The notes beneath the pieces were generated by a model. That model made no database searches. It was not told the origin of the DNA and worked only from the letters and a program-made list of their open reading frames with translations. A stretch of DNA of 64,000 bases, from contig NZ_AULF01000029.1 in NCBI RefSeq assembly GCF_000425145.1, positions 1-64,000 of the forward strand. The letters are read 5' to 3'. This stretch comes from Pedobacter glucosidilyticus DSM 23534. GTDB taxonomy: Bacteria > Bacteroidota > Bacteroidia > Sphingobacteriales > Sphingobacteriaceae. The translations under genes and the position numbers were made by a program. This document shows positions 18,206 through 27,348 of this stretch, piece after piece (the stretch's first letter is position 1; each line of letters begins with the position of its first letter).

Positions 18206-18568
18206 ATGATTTTACAAAATTTTACATACTTTTTAGGTGTACTCACTTTTTTAGGGGCCTGTTCTCCAAAAGTTACGCAAAGTGGAAAAGCATCATACTA
18301 TGCCGATAAATTTGATGGCAGAAAAACAGCAAGCGGCGAAGTATTTAGAAATCATAAACTAACAGCTGCTCATAAAACTTTACCTTTCGGTACAAAAGTT
18401 AAAGTAACCAATCTAAATAACGGAAAGACTGTGAAGGTAAGAGTTAATGATAGAGGACCTTTTGTTGCAGGTCGCATCATTGATCTCTCTAAACAGGCGG
18501 CTAAAAAGATAGCCATAGATAAAGTAGGTGTGGCCAGGGTGACAATTTCTTACAAAAAGAAAAAGTAA
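18206..18568 (+). CDS. RlpA-like double-psi beta-barrel lipoprotein
   Basis: A 120-residue paralogue of the gene just upstream. The start at 18206 gives a type II signal peptide with lipobox FLGAC (Cys about residue 19), so this copy is a lipoprotein; a longer in-frame reading from 18155 would overlap the upstream gene and hide the signal. The barrel has the family motifs [30 protein letters not shown] and [16 protein letters not shown]. Canonical RlpA is also a lipoprotein, so this copy is closer to the classical form; it too lacks a SPOR domain. Very basic C-terminus (YKKKK). Confidence 0.87.
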   Translation: MILQNFTYFLGVLTFLGACSPKVTQSGKASYYADKFDGRKTASGEVFRNHKLTAAHKTLPFGTKVKVTNLNNGKTVKVRVNDRGPFVAGRIIDLSKQAAKKIAIDKVGVARVTISYKKKK

Positions 18569-18631
18569 AAAACTGTTGAGATAACGTATGTATAGCCTAT
18601 AGTTTATAAAGCTATCAAACTCTAATAAATC

Positions 18632-18668
18632 AAAAAATATTTCCATTCGCAAAACACGAATGGAAATA
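18632..18668 (-). terminator. Terminator between convergent genes
   Basis: Perfect 12-bp stem (18638-18649 with 18657-18668, TATTTCCATTCG/CGAATGGAAATA), 7-nt loop, and on the minus strand a following run of six T (complement of 18632-18637). It ends the minus-strand T9SS protein gene and may also stop read-through from the RlpA pair. Confidence 0.8.
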
Positions 18669-18678
18669 CTATAATAAT

Positions 18679-21600
18679 TTACTTCTTTATAAGAATTTTG
18701 GTTGCTATGTTTTGATTACCACTAAATTGAATCAAATAGCTAGCTGGTGCTAAATCTCTTAAGTCAAGAAGTATTTCTGTAGCTGGTGCTGTTAATGCTT
18801 TTTTCAGTATCACTTTACCGTTCATATCCATCAAAGCCATAATTGTGAATTTTCCAGCGTTAAAAGTAATATTTACTATATCTGAACTTGGGTTAGGATA
18901 GATATTAAAGCTAATTTCGTTGCTTAAATTGATATTTACGGTTACAATACCTAGTTCTTTTCTAGTACCATCTACATCCATTTGTAGCAATTTGTAGTAA
19001 TTAACGCCACTTTTAGGTTTGTTATCCAGATAGCTATAGAAATTACGCTCAGTGGTATTTCTTTTGCCATCTAGGGTAGTTAAGGTTTCAAAATTTAATC
19101 CATCGGTTGATCTTGCAATTTCGAAGTATTTATTACTTTGTTCAGAAAAAGTATCCCAGGTTAATAGTACTGTTCCATCTGTTTGTGCTTTGGCTGCAAA
19201 TTCATTTAACGAAACAGGTAAAACTGTCTCTACTATGATGTCAAAACTATCTGTTATTGTACCTCCATTACCATCATTTGCAGTAACATCAATAGTGATA
19301 GTACCCACATCGCCATTTAATGGTGTGCCAGAAAAAGTTCTTGTTGCAGCATTAAAACTTAACCAGGCTGGTAAAACACCACCACCGTTTAATTGAGCTG
19401 TATAAGTTAGGGTAGTACCTGCATCAATATCTGTAAAGGTATTAGGAGCAAATTGAAAATTAAACGCAGAATTTTGAGTCGCATTTTGATTAGGAATGGC
19501 GTTTGCTATAGTAGGAGCATCATTTACATTACTTACCGTTATGTTGAAATTATCGGTAACAGTTCCACCATTGCCATCATTTGCAATGACATCTATACTT
19601 ATGGTACCCACATTTGCATTTAATGGTGTGCCAGAGAAACTTCTGGTTGAAGCATTAAAACTTAACCAAGTTGGTAAAGCGCCACCACCTGTTAACTGTG
19701 TGGTATAAGTTAATATTGTACCTGCATCAATATCAGCAAAAGTATTGGTTGCAAATTGAAAACTGAATAGTTGGTCTTCGGTAGCGTTTTGATTGGGAAT
19801 TGCGTTTGCTACGGTTGGCGCATCATTAATATTAGCTATAATTATGCTAAAATTATCGGTAACAGTTCCACCGTTGTTGTCATCAGCTGTTACATCTATA
19901 CTTATGGTACCCACATTTGCATTTAATGGTGTACCAGAAAAAGTTCTTGTTGCAGCATTAAAACTTAGCCAAGATGGTAATGCACCGCCACCTACTAATT
20001 GTGCAGTATAAGTTAATACATTTCCTGCGTCAGCATCTGTAAAACTATTAAGCGCAAATTGAAAATTAAACGCAGAATTTTGAGTCGCATTTTGATTAGG
20101 AATGGCGTTAGCTATAGTAGGAGCATCATTTACATTATTAATCGTAATGGTAAATGCTTTTTCATAAGTTAAGCCTCCTTGGTCGGTTGTTCTAATTCTT
20201 ACCGAATAGCTACTTTTTGACTCAAAGTTAGGGCTATTATTGATTCTTAAACTGCTTCCACTGATGTTGAAGCTTGCATTATCAGTACTTCCTGTACCAG
20301 CAACTAAAGTGTAGGTAAAGGTGTCACCAGCATCTGGATCTGTACTTGAAAAAGAACCTATTACTGAGTTGGCAGCTACATTTTCGTTGATAGCTGTTGC
20401 TGATAAAGTAATATCAGTAGGGGATTCATTTACATTATTAATGGTAATGGTAAAAGCTTTTTCATAAGTTAAGCCCCCTTGGTCGGTTGTTCTAATTCTT
20501 ACCGAATAGCTACTTTTTGACTCAAAGTTAGGGCTATTATTGATTCTTAAACTGCTTCCACTGATGTTGAAACTTGCATTATCAGTATCTCCTGTACCAG
20601 CAACTAAAGTGTAGGTAAAAGTATTACCTGCATCTACATCGATGGTGGATAATAATCCAACTGTTGAGTTTGCAACAACATTTTCATTGATACTATTTGA
20701 GGATATAGTAATGTCTGTTGGTGCATCATTGATTGGCGTAATATTTATTCCGATTGTTCCAATAACGATAGTATTTCCGCCACCAATGCCGGTATTTCCA
20801 TTATCATTAATAGATACAATTACTGAGCCTACCGCAATGCCACTAAGATTAGCATTAGGTCTAAAGTAAATATTTGACGGTATGTTTATGTAGTTATTAA
20901 GGTTTTGAATTGTACCGCGGGCTGTTAATTGATTGGTAAGATGACCAGTTAAGCTAATTCCTGTACCAGCGGCTACATCAAAAATACCATCTGTTGATGT
21001 TAAAATTAAAGTCAATTCTCCACTTCCTGCATCAACATCATTGATGGTTGCAGCTGAAATATCAAAATGATCATTGTTTGAATCTTCTTGGACAGTAACA
21101 GTGGTTGGTAGACCAGTAATGGTTGGCGCTTCATTAACATTATTAATCGTAATGGTAAACGCCTTTTCATAAGTTAAACCTCCTTGGTCGGTTGTTCTAA
21201 TTCTTACCGAATAGCTACTTTTTGATTCAAAGTTAGGGCTATTACTAATTCTTAAACTATTTCCGCTGATGTTGAAGCTAGCATTATCAGTACTTCCTGT
21301 ACCAGCTACTAAAGTATAGGTAAAAGTATTACCCGCATCTGCATCTGTGGTGGATAATAATCCAACTGTTGAGTTTGCTGCTACATTTTCATTGATACTA
21401 TTTGAGGATAAAGTAATGTCTGTTGGGGCATTATTAACAGGTACTGTAACTACCGCTCCATAGGTGAAGTTATCTATGGCAAGATATAAATCTGCTCCCT
21501 GAATTCTAATTTCATCTACATCATAAAAATCAGGATCAGCGTTAAATAGAGATACCCCATTAAAAATTATGCTTTTTGCCGACCCAACTGGTACACCATT

Positions 21601-21948
21601 TTTAAAACCTTGAATAGTTCCAGAAGCTGAACTAAGTCCGTCTCTATTTCGTAAGAAAATACTTACAAATTGAAATTCTGATCCACCATCTTTAGTGATA
21701 GTCCATCGGGTAAGTCCACCTACATCTAAATTTCCATCTACTAAAGCATAAGAGTTGTTTAAACCTGCACTACTGTTAAAGCCAATATTATAAGAAGGGT
21801 TCGCTATTGTGGCTGCAAATGTAAATCCACCTATTGAAATAGACTTAATTGCTCCAATAGATGGTGGGTTTTCAAAATCAATAATAGTTTGACCGATTGC
21901 CTGTTGAAGAAAAAATGAAATTAAAAAGATTGATAGAAGTTTTTTCAT
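18679..21948 (-). CDS. Modular T9SS-secreted protein with cadherin-like and Ig-like repeats
   Basis: A 1089-residue surface or secreted protein. Signal peptide (1-19, ending AIGQT), an unassigned N-terminal domain (about 20-170), then repeats: a cadherin-like unit (about 171-270), a different acidic module (about 271-405), two more cadherin-like units of exactly 100 residues (about 406-505 and 506-605), and three putative-Ig (He_PIG-like) units of about 100 residues (606-905). A FnIII-like segment (906-1014) and a type IX secretion C-terminal sorting domain (about 1015-1089, INIYPNPSSD-type start and ILIKK end) finish it. The role is probably adhesion or matrix building. Each cadherin-like unit carries DxDAG and ITINNVN motifs that would bind calcium. 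It stands alone, divergent from the beta-helix protein gene. Confidence 0.88.
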   Translation of the reverse strand: MKKLLSIFLISFFLQQAIGQTIIDFENPPSIGAIKSISIGGFTFAATIANPSYNIGFNSSAGLNNSYALVDGNLDVGGLTRWTITKDGGSEFQFVSIFLRNRDGLSSASGTIQGFKNGVPVGSAKSIIFNGVSLFNADPDFYDVDEIRIQGADLYLAIDNFTYGAVVTVPVNNAPTDITLSSNSINENVAANSTVGLLSTTDADAGNTFTYTLVAGTGSTDNASFNISGNSLRISNSPNFESKSSYSVRIRTTDQGGLTYEKAFTITINNVNEAPTITGLPTTVTVQEDSNNDHFDISAATINDVDAGSGELTLILTSTDGIFDVAAGTGISLTGHLTNQLTARGTIQNLNNYINIPSNIYFRPNANLSGIAVGSVIVSINDNGNTGIGGGNTIVIGTIGINITPINDAPTDITISSNSINENVVANSTVGLLSTIDVDAGNTFTYTLVAGTGDTDNASFNISGSSLRINNSPNFESKSSYSVRIRTTDQGGLTYEKAFTITINNVNESPTDITLSATAINENVAANSVIGSFSSTDPDAGDTFTYTLVAGTGSTDNASFNISGSSLRINNSPNFESKSSYSVRIRTTDQGGLTYEKAFTITINNVNDAPTIANAIPNQNATQNSAFNFQFALNSFTDADAGNVLTYTAQLVGGGALPSWLSFNAATRTFSGTPLNANVGTISIDVTADDNNGGTVTDNFSIIIANINDAPTVANAIPNQNATEDQLFSFQFATNTFADIDAGTILTYTTQLTGGGALPTWLSFNASTRSFSGTPLNANVGTISIDVIANDGNGGTVTDNFNITVSNVNDAPTIANAIPNQNATQNSAFNFQFAPNTFTDIDAGTTLTYTAQLNGGGVLPAWLSFNAATRTFSGTPLNGDVGTITIDVTANDGNGGTITDSFDIIVETVLPVSLNEFAAKAQTDGTVLLTWDTFSEQSNKYFEIARSTDGLNFETLTTLDGKRNTTERNFYSYLDNKPKSGVNYYKLLQMDVDGTRKELGIVTVNINLSNEISFNIYPNPSSDIVNITFNAGKFTIMALMDMNGKVILKKALTAPATEILLDLRDLAPASYLIQFSGNQNIATKILIKK
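19232..20131 (-). repeat. Three tandem Ig-like coding repeats, about 300 bp each
   Basis: Three consecutive units of about 300 bp; for example TATCGGTAAC recurs at 19551 and 19854 (period 303). Each encodes IPNQNATxN, a LTYTxQL strand, PxWLSFNAxTRxFSGTPL and a NDGNGGT strand. Long stretches are nearly identical in DNA, so recent duplication or gene conversion is likely and unit number may vary between strains. Confidence 0.75.
20132..21436 (-). repeat. Cadherin-like coding repeats, 300-bp units
   Basis: Units at 20132-20431, 20432-20731 and 21137-21436. The first two are exactly 300 bp in phase and almost identical over about 200 bp (TACATTATTA recurs at 20131 and 20431); the third is separated by a different module at 20732-21136. 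The protein unit runs from TDITLS through NENVAANS, DxDAGxTFTYTLVAGTG and SSYSVRIRTTDQGGLTYEKA to ITINNVN. Confidence 0.8.
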
Positions 21949-22340
21949 GAGATAATAATTTAAGAATGAAAAATGAAGACGTTTTATTAATTATATGGAT
22001 TTATCCCTAATGTTTAAGTAAACCTTTTTTCTAATGGCAAACTATTTTATACTTTGAATTTTATTAAAAATTTATTTTTTGAATAACCCAAAAATCTTTT
22101 AAAATTATGATTTTTACGTTAAAAATCTGTTAAAAATTAAAAATTAACAGTTTGGTTTTAAATAAAACTTAAAAAGTATTTGTTGATTAATATAAGTTTT
22201 GATTAGGTAATTTTGGTATTGTTAAGTATGGTTTAAAGTATATGGTTTAATACATCTTCTGTTTACAATTTTAAACCATCTTCAAATATTAAAGTCTTAG
22301 AATTTTAACCTCTTATTAAACCTAAACACATAACCAATTC
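21949..22340. other. Divergent intergenic region
   Basis: A 392-bp very AT-rich gap between two divergent exported-protein genes. TAATTTTG at 22208-22215 fits the -7 consensus TAnnTTTG on the plus strand, with a TTG 22 bp upstream (22183-22185), slightly longer than usual spacing; it could serve the beta-helix gene with a leader of about 120 nt. I see no ORF, RNA or repeat, and no copy of the HTCS-type operator found elsewhere in the window. Confidence 0.35.
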
Positions 22341-23984
22341 ATGATGAAGTACAAGTTCTTAATTTTAATTTTTAGTATAGTAAATTATACTTTTGGACAG
22401 TCAAAAAATGAAAGCGGAAATATTAGCATTACCTCAAACAAAACGGCAACAAAAGTAAGTATTCAGGATAATGGAGAGCTTTTGGTTAACGTTTCTCCTC
22501 AAGATTTACAGAAAATTAAAAGTAAGGCATTTGTTAGTTATAGTGATTTTGGTGCAGTAGGAGATGGGAAAACAGATGATATAGATGCCATAGCGGCAAC
22601 TCATGCTTTTGCTAATCAATACCAAATTCCTGTTAAAGTTGATGGTAAATCAAAATATTATATCAGTGGTAAAGGGCGTACTGCTATTATCCAAACAAAT
22701 ACTGATTTTGGTGATGCCTCTTTTATGATTGATGATACCCAGGTACAAAACCGTAATCTTCCTGTGTTTATGGTGAGTTCAACTTTAAAATCCTTTAAAT
22801 TAAAGGGGATAACCTCTCTTCAAAAAAATCAAGAGAAAATAGATGTTAGTTTAAACGGACCTCATTTGGTTACGGTAAGCAATGCTACGGTAAAGCAATA
22901 CATTCGTTTTGGTGCAAACCAAAATAGTGGAAAAGCACAAACCGATATTTTTATAGTAGATAAGCATGGTTATGTAGATGCTAAAGCGCCTATCATTTGG
23001 GATTTTAATACCATTACAGATATGACAGCTTTACCAATGGATAGCACTACATTGACTTTAAAAGGGGGACATTTTACGACCATGGCTAACAAAGAAAACT
23101 CAAAATATAGCTATTATAGTAGAGGGATTTCGATAAGACGTTCTAACGTTGTGGTAGAAGGTTTAGAGCATCGTATTATTGGTGAAGGCGAAACCGGAGC
23201 GCCTTACGGCGGATTTATCAACATTGGCGATTGTGCAAATGTGACTGTAAAAAATACCCTGCTTACAGGTCATAAAGTTTATAAAACCATTGGCGCTGCA
23301 GGCGTTCCGGTATCTATGGGTACCTATGATCTTTCTGTTAACAAAGCTCTAAATGTATCTTTTATCAACTGCAGTCAAACCAATGATATTAATGATAGTA
23401 ATTATTGGGGTATACTAGGTTCTAACTATTCTAAAAATTTATTGTACGATGGTTGTTCTTTCTCAAGATTTGATGCGCACATGGGTGTAGCTAATGCAAC
23501 CATCAGAAATTCTAAATTAGGGCACCAAGGTATTAATGCTATTGGGAGTGGCAAGTTTATAGTAGAAAATTCAACTATTTATTCAAGGCATTTAATCAAC
23601 CTACGCCCTGATTATGGCAGTACTTGGGAAGGCGAGTTTATCATTCGTAATTGCACTTTTGCACCCTCAAACGTTAAAATGGCTAGTCTTATTGGAGGGT
23701 CTTATTCTGGTCAGCATGATTTTGGATATACTTGTTATATGCCAGAAAAAATCACGATAGAAAACTTACGTATTGATGATACAAAGTCTCCATTAGATTA
23801 TGAAGGACCTGCAATTTTTGCAAATTTTAATCCCAAGATGAAAGATGAATCCTATCAGGAAAAATTTCCTTATGTGAAAACCAAAGAAGTTAATATCAAA
23901 AACCTCAATATTTTAAGCGGAAAACCTTTAAGAGTAAGTGATAATACTTTTATGTTTAAAGATGTTAAAGTAAACAAGCAATAG
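22341..23984 (+). CDS. Pectate-lyase-like right-handed beta-helix protein
   Basis: A 547-residue exported protein (signal peptide about 1-20, ending FGQSK). After a short linker it has the N-terminal cap of the pectate-lyase-3/GH28-like superfamily, SDFGAVGDGKTDDIDAI at about 69-85, followed by irregular parallel beta-helix repeats (about 150-530) rich in Asn and short aromatic strands. It is expected to be a polysaccharide lyase, hydrolase or binding protein acting in the periplasm or outside. I cannot place the catalytic residues with confidence, and the substrate is unknown. It is the first gene of the carbohydrate-related part of the window and is the only plus-strand gene in it besides higBA. 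Confidence 0.75.
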   Translation: MMKYKFLILIFSIVNYTFGQSKNESGNISITSNKTATKVSIQDNGELLVNVSPQDLQKIKSKAFVSYSDFGAVGDGKTDDIDAIAATHAFANQYQIPVKVDGKSKYYISGKGRTAIIQTNTDFGDASFMIDDTQVQNRNLPVFMVSSTLKSFKLKGITSLQKNQEKIDVSLNGPHLVTVSNATVKQYIRFGANQNSGKAQTDIFIVDKHGYVDAKAPIIWDFNTITDMTALPMDSTTLTLKGGHFTTMANKENSKYSYYSRGISIRRSNVVVEGLEHRIIGEGETGAPYGGFINIGDCANVTVKNTLLTGHKVYKTIGAAGVPVSMGTYDLSVNKALNVSFINCSQTNDINDSNYWGILGSNYSKNLLYDGCSFSRFDAHMGVANATIRNSKLGHQGINAIGSGKFIVENSTIYSRHLINLRPDYGSTWEGEFIIRNCTFAPSNVKMASLIGGSYSGQHDFGYTCYMPEKITIENLRIDDTKSPLDYEGPAIFANFNPKMKDESYQEKFPYVKTKEVNIKNLNILSGKPLRVSDNTFMFKDVKVNKQ

Positions 23985-24221
23985 TTGTTTAATAATCCAA
24001 CTTCAAAAGAAAAAATTCTATTAACAAAAAAATGAATTTATGAGTTTTTTAGTCTCTTAGGCCAATATTATGCTTGCCGAATAACACAAGAACATCCTTT
24101 TGTACTATAATGGTTGATTGATTACGCCTTGCTGGTGCTTTCTGAATTTTGGTGCTTTTATTGATATTGCCCTGCTAAAGCTTTTTTAAATGCTTTCTAA
24201 AATCTATTTGATTTTTGCTTA

Positions 24222-25352
24222 TTAACGGAATAGTTTTAAATATTGCTCAAACGCAAATATTCTATTTCGCTTAAAACCTGTTAGTTCTAATAATATTCCA
24301 AGTTTTACAAAGTCATTTAATAATCTTGAAACGGTGGGTATACTTACATTTACCTCATTAGAAATACTTTGCATATCTGTGATAGGCTGACTATACAAAT
24401 ATTGTAGCACATTTTTGGCCAGTATTTGCTTTTTACCTAATGAAATAATTTTAGTTTCTACTGAAGCTCGTAAAGCGATAATTTCTTTAAAAGTTTGAAT
24501 TGAGTTTTCAGCAGTTACACGCATGCCTTCTAGAAAAAATTTAAGCCATTGCACTAAATCATTTTTAGTTCTTACCATGGTTAAATTGTCGTAGTAGTGC
24601 TCTTTATTTTTTTCTAGGAAGTCGGATAAATAGAGGGTTGGTTTCACCAGTAAACCTGAATTTACTAGATAGAGTGTTATTAAAAGTCTGCCTATTCTAC
24701 CATTACCATCCAAAAATGGATGAATGGTTTCAAACTGATAATGCAAGATGGCTATTTTTATTAAATGAGGGAGATTACTGTTTTCGCTATGAATAAATTG
24801 CTCTAAATCTGACATATATTCTAATACACCATCTTGATGAGGTGGAATAAATTTAGCGTCGGCTAGGCTATTTCCTCCTATCCAGTTTTGACTTATGCGA
24901 AACTCTCCAGGTTGCTTATGTTTTCCTCTAACTCCTTGCAGTATTATTTTATGAGTATTTTTTAATAATCGATTGCTTAAAGGTAAACTATTCAAGTTAT
25001 TAATGGCAGTATTCATAGCTTGTACATAGTTTTGGACTTCTTGCCAATCATCTTTTTTTTCGGGGTTAATGTATTCTTCTTTTTGCAGCGCTTCGTCTAT
25101 ATTGGTTTGAGTACCTTCTATACGACTGCTTTTTGTACCTTCTTTAAAGACATGCATTTTTATAAAAAAATCAACATCAGGTATTAATTGGCTAAAAGCA
25201 TTCAGTTCTCCCAGTTTTTGATCAGCTTGGCTTAATAATAATGCTACATCATCATTATCTAAATGCCATTGGGTATCAATTAATGTTGGTTCAAAACTTT
25301 TGTATTTAAACCTTTGTACTAATTTTCCTGACCTGAAACCACTAATATTCAT
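24222..25352 (-). CDS. Fic family protein with winged-helix C-terminus
   Basis: A 376-residue Fic-domain protein, a family that transfers AMP or other phosphate-linked groups from nucleotides to hydroxyl side chains of target proteins. The catalytic motif HPFLDGNGRIGR (211-222) is complete, with His211 as base and the GNGR anion loop. The inhibitory helix motif SSRIEG (75-80) lies N-terminal to the Fic domain, as in class II Fic proteins that block their own ATP site through the glutamate. The C-terminal 80 residues form a winged helix-turn-helix (SISNEVNVSIPTVSRLLNDF), suggesting DNA binding and possibly autoregulation. It lies between PUL genes on the same strand as the permease but behind that gene's terminator, so it is probably independent cargo. 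Confidence 0.93.
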   Translation of the reverse strand: MNISGFRSGKLVQRFKYKSFEPTLIDTQWHLDNDDVALLLSQADQKLGELNAFSQLIPDVDFFIKMHVFKEGTKSSRIEGTQTNIDEALQKEEYINPEKKDDWQEVQNYVQAMNTAINNLNSLPLSNRLLKNTHKIILQGVRGKHKQPGEFRISQNWIGGNSLADAKFIPPHQDGVLEYMSDLEQFIHSENSNLPHLIKIAILHYQFETIHPFLDGNGRIGRLLITLYLVNSGLLVKPTLYLSDFLEKNKEHYYDNLTMVRTKNDLVQWLKFFLEGMRVTAENSIQTFKEIIALRASVETKIISLGKKQILAKNVLQYLYSQPITDMQSISNEVNVSIPTVSRLLNDFVKLGILLELTGFKRNRIFAFEQYLKLFR

Positions 25353-25667
25353 TGAATGTTAAATTCTGTTGCCAAATGCAAATATAAGATTTTATATTTT
25401 CATTTACATAGATATATGAAAATATGTGTTTTTATATTTTCAGATAAATCCATTTTAAAGATGATGAATTCGATATTATTTCAATTTTATAACCTGTAAT
25501 ACTATAGTGCGTTTTTCCTAGGGGATTATATAAGATATATTAAGGAAAAAAGCGAAGTCAAAGTGTTATTATACTTAAACTCCGCTTAGATGATATGTTG
25601 AGTGATCATGATTAACAGCTGTGGCTAAATCTCGATCTCATTTTTTTAATAAAGGGTTACTTTAAAT
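25353..25667. other. Intergenic region between Fic and permease genes
   Basis: A 315-bp gap. It holds the terminator of the permease gene (25545-25587) and AT-rich sequence that should include the Fic promoter. A palindromic ACTATAGT core at 25500-25507 recalls part of the HTCS operator but lacks the other elements. Nothing else is evident. Confidence 0.4.
25545..25587 (-). terminator. Intrinsic terminator of the ROK-permease operon
   Basis: Stem of nine positions with one mismatch (AAGCGAAGT at 25550-25558, ACTCCGCTT at 25579-25587); on the minus strand the stem is followed by TTTTTT. It lies 80 bp past the permease stop codon. Confidence 0.65.
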
Positions 25668-27269
25668 TTAATGTCCACCTTCGGCTTCTATTTTATTGAC
25701 ATCAAAACCTTGCTTTTTTAATTCGTTAGATACTTTCCAAGCGAAGAAAAGTAAGTATACAAAACACAATACCGGAACAATGTAAGAGAAATGTATTCCG
25801 CTACCATCCGCTAAAATACCTTGCACTGGAGGAATAATTGCTCCTCCTAATATCATCATGATTAAAAAAGAAGAACCTTGACTAGTATATTTTCCTAAAC
25901 CTGTTATCGCTAAAGAAAAAATACATGGCCACATAATAGAGCAACACAAGCCTCCGCTTATAAAAGCATAAATGGCTATTTTACCTTCGCTTAGTAAACC
26001 AATTACCATTGCAATAACACCTAGAGCCGAGAATATGGCTAACGTTTTGGCTGGCTTTTCTTGTCCGTAAAAGAAAGCAGCAATCAATACCAGAACAAAT
26101 ACTGCATAAATGTACATTTGGCTAATATCTGTACCCGAAATATGATTGAAAAATAATATTATACCAAAAGCAATAAAGGGTACAACAATGGTTAATATCC
26201 GTTTGGCAGTTAAACTGAGTTTGAAAGCGCTTACGGCACCTGTCCAACGACCAATCATTAAACTACCCCAATACAATGAAATAAAAGGAGAAATTGAGGC
26301 ATCGTTATAACCTCCAAACTCGGGTAGTACTAATAGAGCTCCCATATTACTTTGAATGCTTACTTCTACCCCAACATAAGTAAAGATAGCTAGCATCCCT
26401 AAAACTAACTGTGGATATTTCATGGCTCCCCATCCTTCTGGGCTTTTTTTAGCTGCTGATGAAGCTAATACTAAAGTAAAAACTATAATAACTAATGATG
26501 TATATACAAATATGGGTGTAGATATACTAGTTAAAGCTTCTAATGAATCTGAGAACAATATCAATAAGAAAGCAATAAACATTATCAACAAAGGAAGATT
26601 GGTCTTTTTGCTGGCTTCAATTTGTTCATCGCTGGTAACCTTAGGTAGTTTTGATACAGAGAAGAATATTGCTACCGCGATAAATAAGCCTGCTAAGATG
26701 TAGTATAGATTATTGATGGCGCCAATTTCTACTGCTTTAGGACTCGCATTTGCAGCACTACCAAAAAGTACTAAACTTACGATGATTGGCCCTAAGATAG
26801 AACCAAAATTATTAACTCCTCCTGCTAAGTTTAATCTATCAGCTCCGGTTTCGGGGGTTCCTAAGGCCACAGCAAAAGGGTTTGCTGCAGTTTGTTGTAA
26901 TGAAAAACCAATGGCAATAATGAAAAAAGTAGTAAGTATAAAGGCAAAAGAACCTGAATTAACTGCAGGAATCATTAATAATGCGCCAATAGCTGAAATG
27001 ACTAAGCCATAAATGATTCCATTTTTGAAACCAATTTTATTTAATAAATCCACCTTCAAAATTTGAGAAGCATAGTACAAGATTAGCGACCCTATAAAGT
27101 AACCTCCATAAAAAGTAAAGTCAATTAATTGAGATTCAAATTGGGTTAAATTAAAATGGGTCTTACAAAATGGAATAAATATACCATTTGATGCGGCTAC
27201 AAAACCCCAGAAAAAAAATACTGTTATAAGGGTGTATAGGGCCGAATTATAATTCTTTTGTTCGCTCAT
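25668..27269 (-). CDS. FHS-type MFS sugar permease
   Basis: An inner-membrane major-facilitator permease of 533 residues, related to the fucose/glucose/galactose:H+ symporter (FHS) group. N-terminal landmarks: TVFFFWGFVAASNGIFIPFCK, then GGYFIGSLILYY and the segment FSLQQTAANPFAVALG (split over residues about 130-145), all typical of FucP/GluP/NagP-like proteins. At least 12 membrane helices are visible; it is about 100 residues longer than FucP because of an extra hydrophobic segment near 225-280. It follows the ROK kinase gene by 79 bp on the same strand, so the two likely import and phosphorylate the same monosaccharide released by the PUL enzymes. The exact sugar cannot be read. Confidence 0.9.
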   Translation of the reverse strand: MSEQKNYNSALYTLITVFFFWGFVAASNGIFIPFCKTHFNLTQFESQLIDFTFYGGYFIGSLILYYASQILKVDLLNKIGFKNGIIYGLVISAIGALLMIPAVNSGSFAFILTTFFIIAIGFSLQQTAANPFAVALGTPETGADRLNLAGGVNNFGSILGPIIVSLVLFGSAANASPKAVEIGAINNLYYILAGLFIAVAIFFSVSKLPKVTSDEQIEASKKTNLPLLIMFIAFLLILFSDSLEALTSISTPIFVYTSLVIIVFTLVLASSAAKKSPEGWGAMKYPQLVLGMLAIFTYVGVEVSIQSNMGALLVLPEFGGYNDASISPFISLYWGSLMIGRWTGAVSAFKLSLTAKRILTIVVPFIAFGIILFFNHISGTDISQMYIYAVFVLVLIAAFFYGQEKPAKTLAIFSALGVIAMVIGLLSEGKIAIYAFISGGLCCSIMWPCIFSLAITGLGKYTSQGSSFLIMMILGGAIIPPVQGILADGSGIHFSYIVPVLCFVYLLFFAWKVSNELKKQGFDVNKIEAEGGH

Positions 27270-27348
27270 ACTTGTTATTTGTAGTTTATAATTATGTTTT
27301 TATAAGTCGTTTTATTCTAAATTACGCTATTTTACTTTTAATACTGGG

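Noticed and set aside
24099-24113. TTTGTACTATAATGG, 11 of 15 like the HTCS half-site, between the beta-helix and Fic genes.
   Set aside because: It lies between convergent gene ends, has no second half-site 21 bp away and no -7-like box 20 bp before it; a 10-base match by chance in 64 kb is expected about once.
25498-25510. ATACTATAGTGCG near the permease terminator.
   Set aside because: Only the palindromic ACTATAGT core matches; the orientation and neighbours do not fit.
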